Positions 35,459-44,141 of a stretch of 64,000 nucleotides of DNA are shown here, in pieces (within the stretch, counting starts at the first letter, position 1; each line of letters starts with the position of its first letter). The DNA lies in the NCBI GenBank assembly GCA_029983675.1, contig JASBYY010000008.1, positions 1 through 64,000 of the forward strand. The letters are read 5' to 3'. The translations under genes and the position numbers were made by a program. The notes below the pieces were generated by a model. It made no database searches, was not told where the DNA came from, and saw only the letters and a program-made list of their open reading frames with translations. This DNA comes from Bacteroidales bacterium. GTDB taxonomy: Bacteria; Bacteroidota; Bacteroidia; Bacteroidales; F082.

Positions 35459-35522
35459 ACCTGACAATTGAAAGTTTAGGTGCAATGACAAATCATGAAT
35501 GAGTAAAACAACGGAAGTATGA
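35455..35522 (+). other. Two mini-ORFs in an ATGA-overlap chain
   Basis: ORFs of 15 codons (35455-35502) and 7 codons (35499-35522), each sharing ATGA with its neighbours, so that four ORFs from 35363 to 35680 are linked by three 4-base overlaps. The chance of three in a row is low, which suggests either coupled re-initiation or a gene decayed by small indels. Confidence 0.4.
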
Positions 35523-35680
35523 CTGTCAAAATAAACGAATTGATCATTAGGACCAGAATAGAAAAGAAGGATAGCTTTTCACAAGGAGTCAGCGACGTGC
35601 CGACGGCAAACGATGAATGTCTGGCTCTGAAAAAGCCTATGGAAATTGTGAGTGTCAATAAAATCAACAGAGAAAGATAA
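35519..35680 (+). CDS. DUF5908 small eCIS protein (Pvc6-like)
   Basis: 53 residues starting MTVKINELIIRTRIEKKD. The N-terminal strand matches the DUF5908 pattern (MPxEIxELVIRxxV), a small protein found between the tube and LysM-adaptor genes in Pvc/Afp-type loci, just where this one sits. Its exact role in the particle is not known to me. It is too short for a usual ORF cutoff and would be missed. The Pvc7-like gene starts 12 bases later. Confidence 0.75.
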   Translation: MTVKINELIIRTRIEKKDSFSQGVSDVPTANDECLALKKPMEIVSVNKINRER

Positions 35681-35692
35681 TTTTGAGCAATC

Positions 35693-36391
35693 ATGAGCGA
35701 AACAACCATTGAAAGCAGGATAAAGAAAAGCGGAGAGATAGCGCGTCTCATGTTCAGCAGAAACGCCGACGAATCGAAGGAAAAGCCGGAGAAAGGTAAA
35801 CTTGATTTTACCGTGATGATTAATCCTGAAAACATATCCAGGGCTTTGAGCATGCAGGCGACCAGCAACAACTCGGCAAAATCCAAGAACAAAGGGGATG
35901 CGTATAGCTGCCATCCGGAGACTATTTCGTTTACCTTTTACTTGGATAGGACGAATGTGGTTCCGAAATCTCAAACGAGACACGATGCTCAAAGTGTTGA
36001 TGAAATGATCAAGGAATTTTTGGAAGTGGTGTATAAAACTTCAAGTGGGAAGCCCGTGCAGTCCGTCGCAATACAATATGGTGCTCATCTTTGGACGGTT
36101 CGGACCAACTCTATCACAATCGAACACAGCTTGTTCTCCAAAGAAGGCGAGACTTTAAGAGCCAAGGTTGTTTGCTCTTTCGTTACCATTATCGATGACG
36201 CTGCTAAGCCGAATCCCCCTCGGAAGAAGCCAAAGAAGCCCAATAATCCGACGGAAACTATACCTCTGTGTCCTCCTTGTGTGTGCCCTCCCAATACCGT
36301 CGAATCAGCAAGGGAAAGCAACCATGATACGCTTTATACAAGTTCGGAGGCGAATTATTCCACAATTGACGGAAGAGAAATCAAAGTGTGA
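35693..36391 (+). CDS. eCIS tube adaptor (Pvc7-like, CIS_tube N-terminal domain)
   Basis: 232 residues. The central strand pair LDFTVMINPENISRALSMQ and ETISFTFYLDRTNVV fits the CIS_tube domain that joins the tube to the spike. Pvc7 relatives end in a LysM domain; here none is visible. Instead the C-terminus has a Lys/Pro-rich linker (NPPRKKPKKPNN) and a CPPCVCPP cluster. Position between DUF5908 and the spike agrees with Pvc7. Confidence 0.75.
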   Translation: MSETTIESRIKKSGEIARLMFSRNADESKEKPEKGKLDFTVMINPENISRALSMQATSNNSAKSKNKGDAYSCHPETISFTFYLDRTNVVPKSQTRHDAQSVDEMIKEFLEVVYKTSSGKPVQSVAIQYGAHLWTVRTNSITIEHSLFSKEGETLRAKVVCSFVTIIDDAAKPNPPRKKPKKPNNPTETIPLCPPCVCPPNTVESARESNHDTLYTSSEANYSTIDGREIKV

Positions 36392-36418
36392 TAAGAAAAT
36401 GATTAAAGTATAAGTAGT

Positions 36419-38152
36419 ATGAACGACATGGAAGAAGTGAATAGGATTTCGTTGGGGTTCAAAGTGCTGATTAACGGCAATGATGTTGCAGACGTTGCAG
36501 ATGTGATTTCTATTGCTGCACACAAGCAATTCCGCAAGATATCGACCGCTGAAGTCGTTCTGCATTACGGAAGTCTGTTAGATGACGATTTTGTCGATGA
36601 TAAGAATCAAGACTTCGCCATTGGTAACGGAATGGAAATCTATACCGATGATGGAGAAAAGTGCGTGTTTAAAGGAGTGGTTGTGAAAAAATCAGTTAGC
36701 TTGTCGAATAAGAAATCGCTTCTGATACTCACTGCCAAAAACAAAGCCTATAAAATGACCCTCAACCGCTATAACCATGTCTTTTCCGAAAAGAAAGACA
36801 GCGAAATGATAGAGGAACTGATTAATAAATATGGCTTGGACTGCGATGTCGAAGCTACGTCATACAAGCACGAAACCTCCACACAGTACAATTGTAGCGA
36901 TTGGGATTTTATCAATATAAAAGCCGAATCGAATGCGCTTCTGGTTTTTACCGATGACGATAAAATCATGGTCAAAAAACCGAAGGTTGAGAGTGCTAAG
37001 TTTGAAATCAACGGTTATGAATCCGTTGTCGATTTTGATGCGCAACTTGACGGGCGTACCGCTTTTTCGGAATATAAAGCCGCCTCATGGAACTATAACA
37101 GTCAGGAAAAGCAAGAAGTGGAGCAAAAAAACGCTTCGAGTGATTTCCAACAAGGATCTCAGCAAACCAAACTGCTGGCCGACAAGCTTAAAAACGATAC
37201 CTTTATCATGAATATTAACAGTTGTTTTGTCGATAAGGATGTTGTGGCTGAAAAAGTCAATGCTGCTATCATGCGGAATAATCTATCGCGTATTGTCGGC
37301 AAGGCGAAGCTATATGGCATAAGTGATGTAAAACCGGGAGAAACCGTTAAGTTTAGCGGATTGGGTGACAGTTTCAACGGCGATGCCTATGTGACTGAGG
37401 TGAGTTTTGAATTTGAAAATGGCGCATGGAGCACAACCATTGGATTTGGAATGGAAGAAACGTCCTACTATTGGTCGTATGACGATATTAATGCGGCTCC
37501 GGCTGCAGGGCTTTCACCGGCTGCCCACGGCTTGCAAATTGCAAAGGTGGTGGCTTTGGAGGGTGATCCTGCCGATGATTTCAGGATAAAGGTCGCACTT
37601 CCCTGTTTTGATGGCGAAAACACTGAAATATGGGCACGTCATGCCACAGCCGACGCCGGAGACAAGAGAGGTGTTTTTTGTTTTCCCGAAATCGATGATG
37701 AGGTGGTCATAGGCTTTGTCGATCAAAATCCGAACAACCCCATAGTGTTAGGATCGCTGTATAGCAATAAGATGGCTTCACCGCAGGTACTGAGTGATGA
37801 TAATAATGTGAAAGGCATTTATCTGAAAAGCGGTATCAAAATGGAAGTCAATGAAGAGGATAAAATCGTCACAGTAGAAACACCGGGAAAAAATAAGCTG
37901 GTTTTGAATGATAAAGACGGAAAGCTGGAGATTGGTGATGCGAATGGAAATCAAATTGTTATGGATAACCAAGGCATAGTGATCAAGAGTGCTGGAAAGA
38001 TTTCCATTGAAGCGACATCGGATATGGAACTGAAAGGCGTGAACCTGAAAATGGAGGCTTCCGCATCGTATAAAGCCTCGGGCAATGCAAATGCCGAAGT
38101 GTCCTCTTCGGGGATCATGGTGGTAAAAGGAGCGTTGGTACAAATAAATTAA
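36419..38152 (+). CDS. eCIS spike protein (VgrG-like, Pvc8)
   Basis: 577 residues. The N-terminal part matches gp27-like domains (FKVLINGNDVADVADVISI, FKGVVVKKSVS, YVTEVSFEFENGAWSTTIGF), the middle has the OB-fold gp5 segment (IAKVVALEGDPADDFRIKV, FCFPEIDDEVVIGF, NNPIVLGSLY), and the end is a beta-helix of repeats such as GNQIVMDNQGIVI and GKISIEATSDMEL. Trimers form the membrane-piercing needle. No toxin domain is appended. Confidence 0.95.
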   Translation: MNDMEEVNRISLGFKVLINGNDVADVADVISIAAHKQFRKISTAEVVLHYGSLLDDDFVDDKNQDFAIGNGMEIYTDDGEKCVFKGVVVKKSVSLSNKKSLLILTAKNKAYKMTLNRYNHVFSEKKDSEMIEELINKYGLDCDVEATSYKHETSTQYNCSDWDFINIKAESNALLVFTDDDKIMVKKPKVESAKFEINGYESVVDFDAQLDGRTAFSEYKAASWNYNSQEKQEVEQKNASSDFQQGSQQTKLLADKLKNDTFIMNINSCFVDKDVVAEKVNAAIMRNNLSRIVGKAKLYGISDVKPGETVKFSGLGDSFNGDAYVTEVSFEFENGAWSTTIGFGMEETSYYWSYDDINAAPAAGLSPAAHGLQIAKVVALEGDPADDFRIKVALPCFDGENTEIWARHATADAGDKRGVFCFPEIDDEVVIGFVDQNPNNPIVLGSLYSNKMASPQVLSDDNNVKGIYLKSGIKMEVNEEDKIVTVETPGKNKLVLNDKDGKLEIGDANGNQIVMDNQGIVIKSAGKISIEATSDMELKGVNLKMEASASYKASGNANAEVSSSGIMVVKGALVQIN

Positions 38153-38162
38153 TCTAAGAATC

Positions 38163-38450
38163 ATGGCAGCAGCAGTAAGAGTCGGAGATGTGACAACACA
38201 CGGAGGGGTCGTGACAGGACCGGGGGCGGCAACCGTTTTGATCGGCGGAATGCCGGCAGCGGTGATGGGCGATTTGCACACTTGTGCAATAGTGTCAACG
38301 CTGGTAACTCCACACATTCCTTCCTCTCCTTTTTTAATCGGAAGTACAACAGTATTAATTTGTGGTAAACCTGCCATTCGCGTGACAGATGTCTGTTTAT
38401 GCGGAGCAAATGCTGCAGTGGGTTGTTCCACAGTCGTAATTGGAGGATGA
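38163..38450 (+). CDS. PAAR spike-tip protein (Pvc10-like)
   Basis: 95 residues with PAAR features: RVGDVTTHGGVVTGPGAATV, IGGMPAAVMGDLHTC and ICGKPAIRVTDVCLCGA, with His and Cys residues that can hold the tip metal. It sharpens the VgrG spike. It shares ATGA with the next gene. Confidence 0.95.
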   Translation: MAAAVRVGDVTTHGGVVTGPGAATVLIGGMPAAVMGDLHTCAIVSTLVTPHIPSSPFLIGSTTVLICGKPAIRVTDVCLCGANAAVGCSTVVIGG

Positions 38451-38872
38451 ACATGATGGATAATGACAATTCGTATGAGTTTTTAGGGAAAGGATGGAGT
38501 TTCCCGCCGACATTTTCAAAGAAATCAAGAAGTGTCATGATGCTGGAGAATGAAGAAAATATCGCTAAGAGCATAAAAATCATTGTGCTGACAAGGTTGG
38601 GTGAAAGATTTTTCCATCCCAACCTGGGGACGGAAATCAATGATTTTGCTTTTATGAGAAATGTGATGTCGATGGATAGGATTCGATTGAAAAGAATGAT
38701 AGAAACCGCCATTACCGAAAATGAGTTTCGCGTTGACGTGGATCAGGTTGATGTTCGAAACAACCAGCAAGAGGATTGTGTGGAAATATCGGTGGCCTAT
38801 ACCATCAAGGCGTTCGACACTAAGTATAACATGGTATTCCCGTTTTATTTGGAAAGCGGGATTGGGTATTAA
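38447..38872 (+). CDS. eCIS baseplate wedge protein, gp25/GPW family (Pvc9-like)
   Basis: 141 residues from ATG 38447, which overlaps the PAAR stop by 4 bases. The gp25 pattern is seen as FLGKGWSFPPTF, then LTRLGERFFHPNLGTEINDF with the conserved EPR-like turn replaced, and VRNNQQEDCVEISVAYTI. In this locus PAAR precedes gp25; in Pvc the order is reversed. Confidence 0.93.
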   Translation: MNMMDNDNSYEFLGKGWSFPPTFSKKSRSVMMLENEENIAKSIKIIVLTRLGERFFHPNLGTEINDFAFMRNVMSMDRIRLKRMIETAITENEFRVDVDQVDVRNNQQEDCVEISVAYTIKAFDTKYNMVFPFYLESGIGY

Positions 38873-38890
38873 GAGTGAAAGACATAAGAC

Positions 38891-41782
38891 ATGGACTATT
38901 TGAACGATCATAAGGGCACCTATAGGCATGAGCGATTCCCCAAAGCGTTGGATCCCGATTATTTCAAATTGGATGAACGCTCTGCCAATGATATTGTGAA
39001 GCAAACCGCAGTGTTGGCATCGTGCATCAAATACTACAACGAACAGCATCTTGAAGACGGTAACTGGGAAGCGTTTTTCGAGGATGTTTATGATTATGTC
39101 AATCATGAGGTTGATTTTCGAAAAATAGATGAATGGGAGAAAAACGCTCAGGCACCTTCCCATTTAGCTTTATACCTTGCCTTTGTCGAAATTTTCAAAA
39201 TAGCCCAAGACGAGCTGAACCGTTTCACCCAACGTCATTTGGAGTATTACTATAAGAATATACTTGGATTTGAAAGTAATGTGGCCGTGGCCGACAAGGT
39301 GCATTTGTTTTTCAAAATTGACAAAAAAGAGAATAAGACACTGATCCCCAAGGGAACGCTTTTTGAGGGTGGCGACGATAAAAACAAAAAGAAACGACTG
39401 TATGCTTCCGATTTCGATTTGTCGGTCAACAAATCGGAAATCAAACAGGTCAGAACATTGACCATTAAAAAGGATAACGACCATCTTGATTTCACTACAC
39501 AAGACGATATTCTGACGGATACTGCATTCCGTCGGGCGAATATTGGTTTTGCAATATCCTCCCCTATGTTGTATTTAAAAGATGGAGATCGGAATGTGAA
39601 AATTGAGTTCGGTGATAAGGAAAAAGCTCGGCTGGTTAATAAGTATGCAAATATCGAGTATTCTTCTCCCACCGGTTGGCAACCTGTGCCAATGAAATAT
39701 TTGTCAAATGTTTGGAGGCTTTTCATCGAGGTGCCTAAGGCCTTGCCGCCATTTGCAAAGTATGACGAATCGGTACATCAAATGCACATTGAAGCCAAAG
39801 ACCCCATCATCCGATTTGTTTTTTCAAAGGAAAAACCGGTTTCCAAAGAAGATGGTGCGGCGCTGTTTGCATTAAACGTAAAAGAGTTGATAAGTTCAAT
39901 AAGAGTTGACGTTGAGCATTCTAAGGACCTGTTGCTTTATAACGATTTTGGAAGGTTAAGCAACGATGTTCCGTTTATGCCGTTTGGTCCTAACCCGATT
40001 TCGCAATCTTCGCGTTTTCTGATGGGGAACAATAAGATCTTCAATAAATACCTTAAGTCGTTTGATGTTAATGTTGAATGGAAAGGCTTTCCCGAGGACA
40101 TTGGGAAATATTATCAAACCTACAAGGATGGTTGGGCTTTGTTAAGTGAAGATCAGAGGAAATTGTATGGGAGTTTTAAAGTCGATAAATTTTCAAAGTT
40201 TGACAAATTAAAACTTCCCGGTCGTTTATTGTATTTGAATGATGGCAATTGGTCGGATAAACTTGCTTTCACCAATCAAGGCGACAGCATCCGGGAAATG
40301 TTAGGTGAATACACCAGCCAAACGAAGTCAGGGTTTGTGCAATACGTTTCTTCCGTTGATTTTGGTCATGCGATATTCAGTACCTTACTCGGAAAAGTGA
40401 TGTTGGCAAATGCTAAAATGCCGGTCGCAGAAAATCAGAAAACCGTTCCCGAAAAACCATACACACCAGAGATCCAAAGTTTATCGGTCAATTACACCTT
40501 GTCCGGACAGTTCAACTTGCAGGAACACCAATTGTTTTCGATCCATCCATTTCGAAATGTCGAAATCGATCGTGCTGATGGAAAGTTGTTTCAAACACTC
40601 GCTTCGGGAAAATCGTCAGCGCAGATGATCAACGAGAAGTGCTATTATTTTGCCGTTGCCAATGCCCCGTCCGACAGTGAGGTGAGTGTTTATTTTGACA
40701 TTTTCAACTCCAATCCGTTCGATGATGACAATCGGTATTTCTGGAGCTATTTCAATGGAAGGGAATGGGTCCTTTTTGGAAACAATATGATTGTTAGGGA
40801 TACTACGTCAAGTTTCAGCAAGTCCGGAATCCTATCTTTCATTATTCCCCGGGAAGCTTTGTTTGCGGATGACACTCCGGTTTGGATTGGACTATTAATT
40901 CAAGGTAAGGGAAAGAGTTTCCCTGAAATCCTTCAGGTCCACACAAATTGCGTTACGGCTACATTTAAAGATAATGACAATGAGCTTTCGCATTTAATAA
41001 AGGGGCTGCCAGGCGGATTAATCCGGAAATTCGTTGAAAAAAATCCTAAAATCAAGTCTGTTGAACAACCTTACCCGTCATTTGGAGGGAAAGAAGCTGA
41101 AAACGACAAGGATTTTTATACTCGAATTAGCGAAAGGCTACGGCACAAAAACAGAGCCTCTTCTTCGTGGGATTATGAGCACCTCGTCTTGGAAGCCTTC
41201 CCGCAAATTTCGTTTGCTTTATGCATGGCACATAGCCGTATTGTGAACGAAAACGGCGAAACAGCCGAGCCGGAATTTGCTCCCGGAAACGTTTTGCTAT
41301 TGCTTAGTCCCAACACAAGTGTCCTTATGCAGGAGAATCCGCTGGAACCTGTCGTTCCCATGCAGTTGTTGAACGAAATTCGCAATTATCTGAAATCATT
41401 AGCATCGCCACATGCCGACATTCAAGTATTGAACTTCTCGTATAAACCCGTCAGGGTGAAATGCAAGGTCCAGCTGAGAAAGGGCTTTTCCGATATTAGC
41501 TTCTATCGCGATAAGCTTAATTCCGATTTGATAAAATTCATTTCGCCCTGGATGAACTCAAGTGAAGGGGAGTTAAGGAAGAGTTTGATTTACAGTTCGA
41601 AAAATGTGGCCGATATTTATTTCTTTCTTGAGAATTTGGAATATGTCGATTTTGTGGTGTCGGCAGATATTGAAGCGGGAGGGAAAGTCTATTCTGTTTC
41701 CGACCATACGATTGACAAGAAACAATATGAGATTTTTACTTCGGTTATGAATCATGATATTACAATAGTGTATAATGGATAG
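38891..41782 (+). CDS. eCIS baseplate protein (Pvc11-like, gp6/baseplate-J type)
   Basis: 963 residues. The N-terminal helical part (residues 1-130) leads to VHLFFKIDKKENKTLIPKGTLFEGG, the strand-rich opening seen in baseplate J-type proteins. The C-terminal third has SFGGKEAENDKDFYTRISERLRHK and AFPQISFALCMAHS, then PVRVKCKVQLRKG, which matches the gp6 C-terminal module that makes the wedge ring. Position and size agree with Pvc11. It overlaps the next gene by 8 bases. Confidence 0.85.
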   Translation: MDYLNDHKGTYRHERFPKALDPDYFKLDERSANDIVKQTAVLASCIKYYNEQHLEDGNWEAFFEDVYDYVNHEVDFRKIDEWEKNAQAPSHLALYLAFVEIFKIAQDELNRFTQRHLEYYYKNILGFESNVAVADKVHLFFKIDKKENKTLIPKGTLFEGGDDKNKKKRLYASDFDLSVNKSEIKQVRTLTIKKDNDHLDFTTQDDILTDTAFRRANIGFAISSPMLYLKDGDRNVKIEFGDKEKARLVNKYANIEYSSPTGWQPVPMKYLSNVWRLFIEVPKALPPFAKYDESVHQMHIEAKDPIIRFVFSKEKPVSKEDGAALFALNVKELISSIRVDVEHSKDLLLYNDFGRLSNDVPFMPFGPNPISQSSRFLMGNNKIFNKYLKSFDVNVEWKGFPEDIGKYYQTYKDGWALLSEDQRKLYGSFKVDKFSKFDKLKLPGRLLYLNDGNWSDKLAFTNQGDSIREMLGEYTSQTKSGFVQYVSSVDFGHAIFSTLLGKVMLANAKMPVAENQKTVPEKPYTPEIQSLSVNYTLSGQFNLQEHQLFSIHPFRNVEIDRADGKLFQTLASGKSSAQMINEKCYYFAVANAPSDSEVSVYFDIFNSNPFDDDNRYFWSYFNGREWVLFGNNMIVRDTTSSFSKSGILSFIIPREALFADDTPVWIGLLIQGKGKSFPEILQVHTNCVTATFKDNDNELSHLIKGLPGGLIRKFVEKNPKIKSVEQPYPSFGGKEAENDKDFYTRISERLRHKNRASSSWDYEHLVLEAFPQISFALCMAHSRIVNENGETAEPEFAPGNVLLLLSPNTSVLMQENPLEPVVPMQLLNEIRNYLKSLASPHADIQVLNFSYKPVRVKCKVQLRKGFSDISFYRDKLNSDLIKFISPWMNSSEGELRKSLIYSSKNVADIYFFLENLEYVDFVVSADIEAGGKVYSVSDHTIDKKQYEIFTSVMNHDITIVYNG

Positions 41783-44135
41783 TAAATTGGAAAATAACAA
41801 AGGACGTCCGGTTCTGGATGTTGTAGCACTTAGGGATGTCGGGATTGAACGTATCAGTGCGTTGAGCGGTAAGATTTGGACCGACTACAACGCTTCTGAT
41901 CCGGGAATCACCTTGTTGGAGATCCTTTGTTTCTCGATCATGGATTTGGGATACCGCATGACTTTCGACATTCGTGATTTGCTGACGGAAGAAGGACAAA
42001 CGAACCCGCAGTATGAAAAAGCGTTTCACGAACCCTACCAAGTGCTCTCCGCGGCTCCACTTACGATAACCGATTATAGAAAGCTGATCCTTGAGAATGT
42101 AAAAGGCGTCAAAAATGTTTGGCTGAAAGCCAAAACAAAACGGATGACGCTTTCTGAAGGTGTTTGCGGAGAACAAAAATGTGATATCCAAGTAAAGGGG
42201 TTTTACGATGTCTTTGTTGATTTGCAGAATAAGGGGAAAAAAGAGGACGTGTTGAACGAGGTGGAGGGCTTGCTGCGTAAAAACCGAAACCTGTGCGAGG
42301 ACTTTGACACGGTACAATCTGTTGACCACTTGCCGGTCGGGATCGAAGCCGACATCGAAGTGGAACCTGATGCCGATTACGATGCTGTCCTGTCAAAAAT
42401 CTTTCAAGACCTGTCATCTTACGTCTCTCCCGACTTGCGCCTTTATTCGTCGGACGAAATGCTTCAAAAAGGGAAATCCGTGTCTGATATCTTCACGGGC
42501 CCTCTCCCGAAAAGAGGATATGTCGATATGAGCGAAATGGAGGATTTTGAAGACGGCCATTCGCTTTATGTGTCTGATATGATTAATATCATCATGCATA
42601 TCGACGGAGTCAAAGGAGTGCGCCATTTTAGGTTTTTTGTCAAAAGTGAAGATGTCGGTCATGTAATAATCGAACGCCACAAAATCAGTCTTAAAGAAGA
42701 TTCTGTCGGGAAAAAGGTGTTTAGGTTCCTTGGCGACAATCCCGACTCGAAGGATGAGGCACGCAATAGAATCGATTTTCTGCTGAACGACTTTCGGTTT
42801 ACCATCTCCCCGGATACAAAGGCATTGCCGCGAAAACCGGAGACGGATATCAAACTTGAATACAGATTCGATAAAGACATAAGCCGCAACCGAAAACTCG
42901 ACAGATATTATACGGTTCAGGAAAATTTGCCCGATGTTTACATGGTGGGACGAGAAAATATTTCCGACGACGAATCGGATCTTCGCAAAGCTCAGCGATT
43001 GCAGCTGAAAGGCTACTTGCTGTTCTTTGACCAACTGTTAGCCGACTTTTTAATGCGGCTGAATGGCGCAAAACGCATGTTGTCGTGGGAGAATTCGAAG
43101 GATTTGAAGGAATGGGAAGATAGACAGCAAGAATATTTGCACCGGATATTGACCAATGTGGATATCGATGATTTGGATAAAATAGCAGATTACGGTTATG
43201 AAACCTTTTTCCGCGAAAATGTATTTAATGCCGAATCGCAGCTTAAACAAAAAAACAAAGCACTCAACAGCTTGTTGGCTCGCTTTAACGAGGATTTTGT
43301 GAATTTCTCCATCATGCAATATGTTTTGCAAAGCAGGGACGACACGACTCCTAATGATCGCGGGTATGAGATGATATGCAATAAATCCATAATGCTGGAT
43401 AAACTTCCCGTTCTTGGATACTGGCGTTATGGTGCAATCGACTATCGCTCCGAACTCTCCTTGAAAGAAGCATCTGAAGATGATGGTTTTGACGATGGCA
43501 ATTACTATGCGATTGAGCGCAAACTGTACATTAAATTTGGAATAAAATCCTATTCTCCTCAAAAGAGATTGCATCCCGAGGTAAAATCCTGTGAAAACGG
43601 AGTCGTCTTTGTCGATAACCGTAAGGCGGATTTCTCGGAGGCTTTTGGGTTTCATGTGTACGAGCATAGTTTGCTCTTGCCTGAAAATGAAAACAATACG
43701 ATTAATAAGGATGACTTTCTGTATCAGTACAGTAATAATGACAGAATTAATTATTCTAAAGACCCTTATTCGATGAAGGTTACTGTTGCGCTGCCTGGAT
43801 GGTTTGACGTTGTGCAGAATCACCAATTCAGAAGTATTGTTGAAAATGCAATTATTGAAGAATTTCCTGCACATATCGCTGTAAAGATATGCTGGATAGA
43901 TCCACTGCAAATGATGGAATTGGAAGAAAGTTCAGAGGTTTTTTTGAAGAGCTTGAGGGACAAGTCACGTGATGACGCAGCGTTAAAGGTGTTTGCAAAA
44001 AAACTATCGCAGCTCAACAATATTTATCGTGAAGCCTATGCAACGGGTGTTGAAGGAAATGTAGTAATTAATAAAACGCTTTTAGGATACGCGACACTTA
44101 AAGGAGAAACCTATAAATGGGATAATAACAATTAA
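41775..44135 (+). CDS. eCIS baseplate protein (Pvc12-like)
   Basis: 786 residues. Near the start, WTDYNASDPGITLLEILCFS is the conserved motif of the second baseplate wedge protein. A middle part (IPVGIEADIEVEPDADYDAV-like strand, here LPVGIEADIEVEPDADYD) and a C-terminal PFHIA-like segment (EEFPAHIAVKICWI) are also typical. With the Pvc11-like partner it should form the hetero-oligomeric ring around the spike. Confidence 0.88.
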   Translation: MDSKLENNKGRPVLDVVALRDVGIERISALSGKIWTDYNASDPGITLLEILCFSIMDLGYRMTFDIRDLLTEEGQTNPQYEKAFHEPYQVLSAAPLTITDYRKLILENVKGVKNVWLKAKTKRMTLSEGVCGEQKCDIQVKGFYDVFVDLQNKGKKEDVLNEVEGLLRKNRNLCEDFDTVQSVDHLPVGIEADIEVEPDADYDAVLSKIFQDLSSYVSPDLRLYSSDEMLQKGKSVSDIFTGPLPKRGYVDMSEMEDFEDGHSLYVSDMINIIMHIDGVKGVRHFRFFVKSEDVGHVIIERHKISLKEDSVGKKVFRFLGDNPDSKDEARNRIDFLLNDFRFTISPDTKALPRKPETDIKLEYRFDKDISRNRKLDRYYTVQENLPDVYMVGRENISDDESDLRKAQRLQLKGYLLFFDQLLADFLMRLNGAKRMLSWENSKDLKEWEDRQQEYLHRILTNVDIDDLDKIADYGYETFFRENVFNAESQLKQKNKALNSLLARFNEDFVNFSIMQYVLQSRDDTTPNDRGYEMICNKSIMLDKLPVLGYWRYGAIDYRSELSLKEASEDDGFDDGNYYAIERKLYIKFGIKSYSPQKRLHPEVKSCENGVVFVDNRKADFSEAFGFHVYEHSLLLPENENNTINKDDFLYQYSNNDRINYSKDPYSMKVTVALPGWFDVVQNHQFRSIVENAIIEEFPAHIAVKICWIDPLQMMELEESSEVFLKSLRDKSRDDAALKVFAKKLSQLNNIYREAYATGVEGNVVINKTLLGYATLKGETYKWDNNN

Positions 44136-44141
44136 AAAATA

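Noticed and set aside
36400..36414. Four-codon ORF between Pvc7- and Pvc8-like genes
   Set aside because: Too short to support as a gene, and not joined to its neighbours by overlaps.
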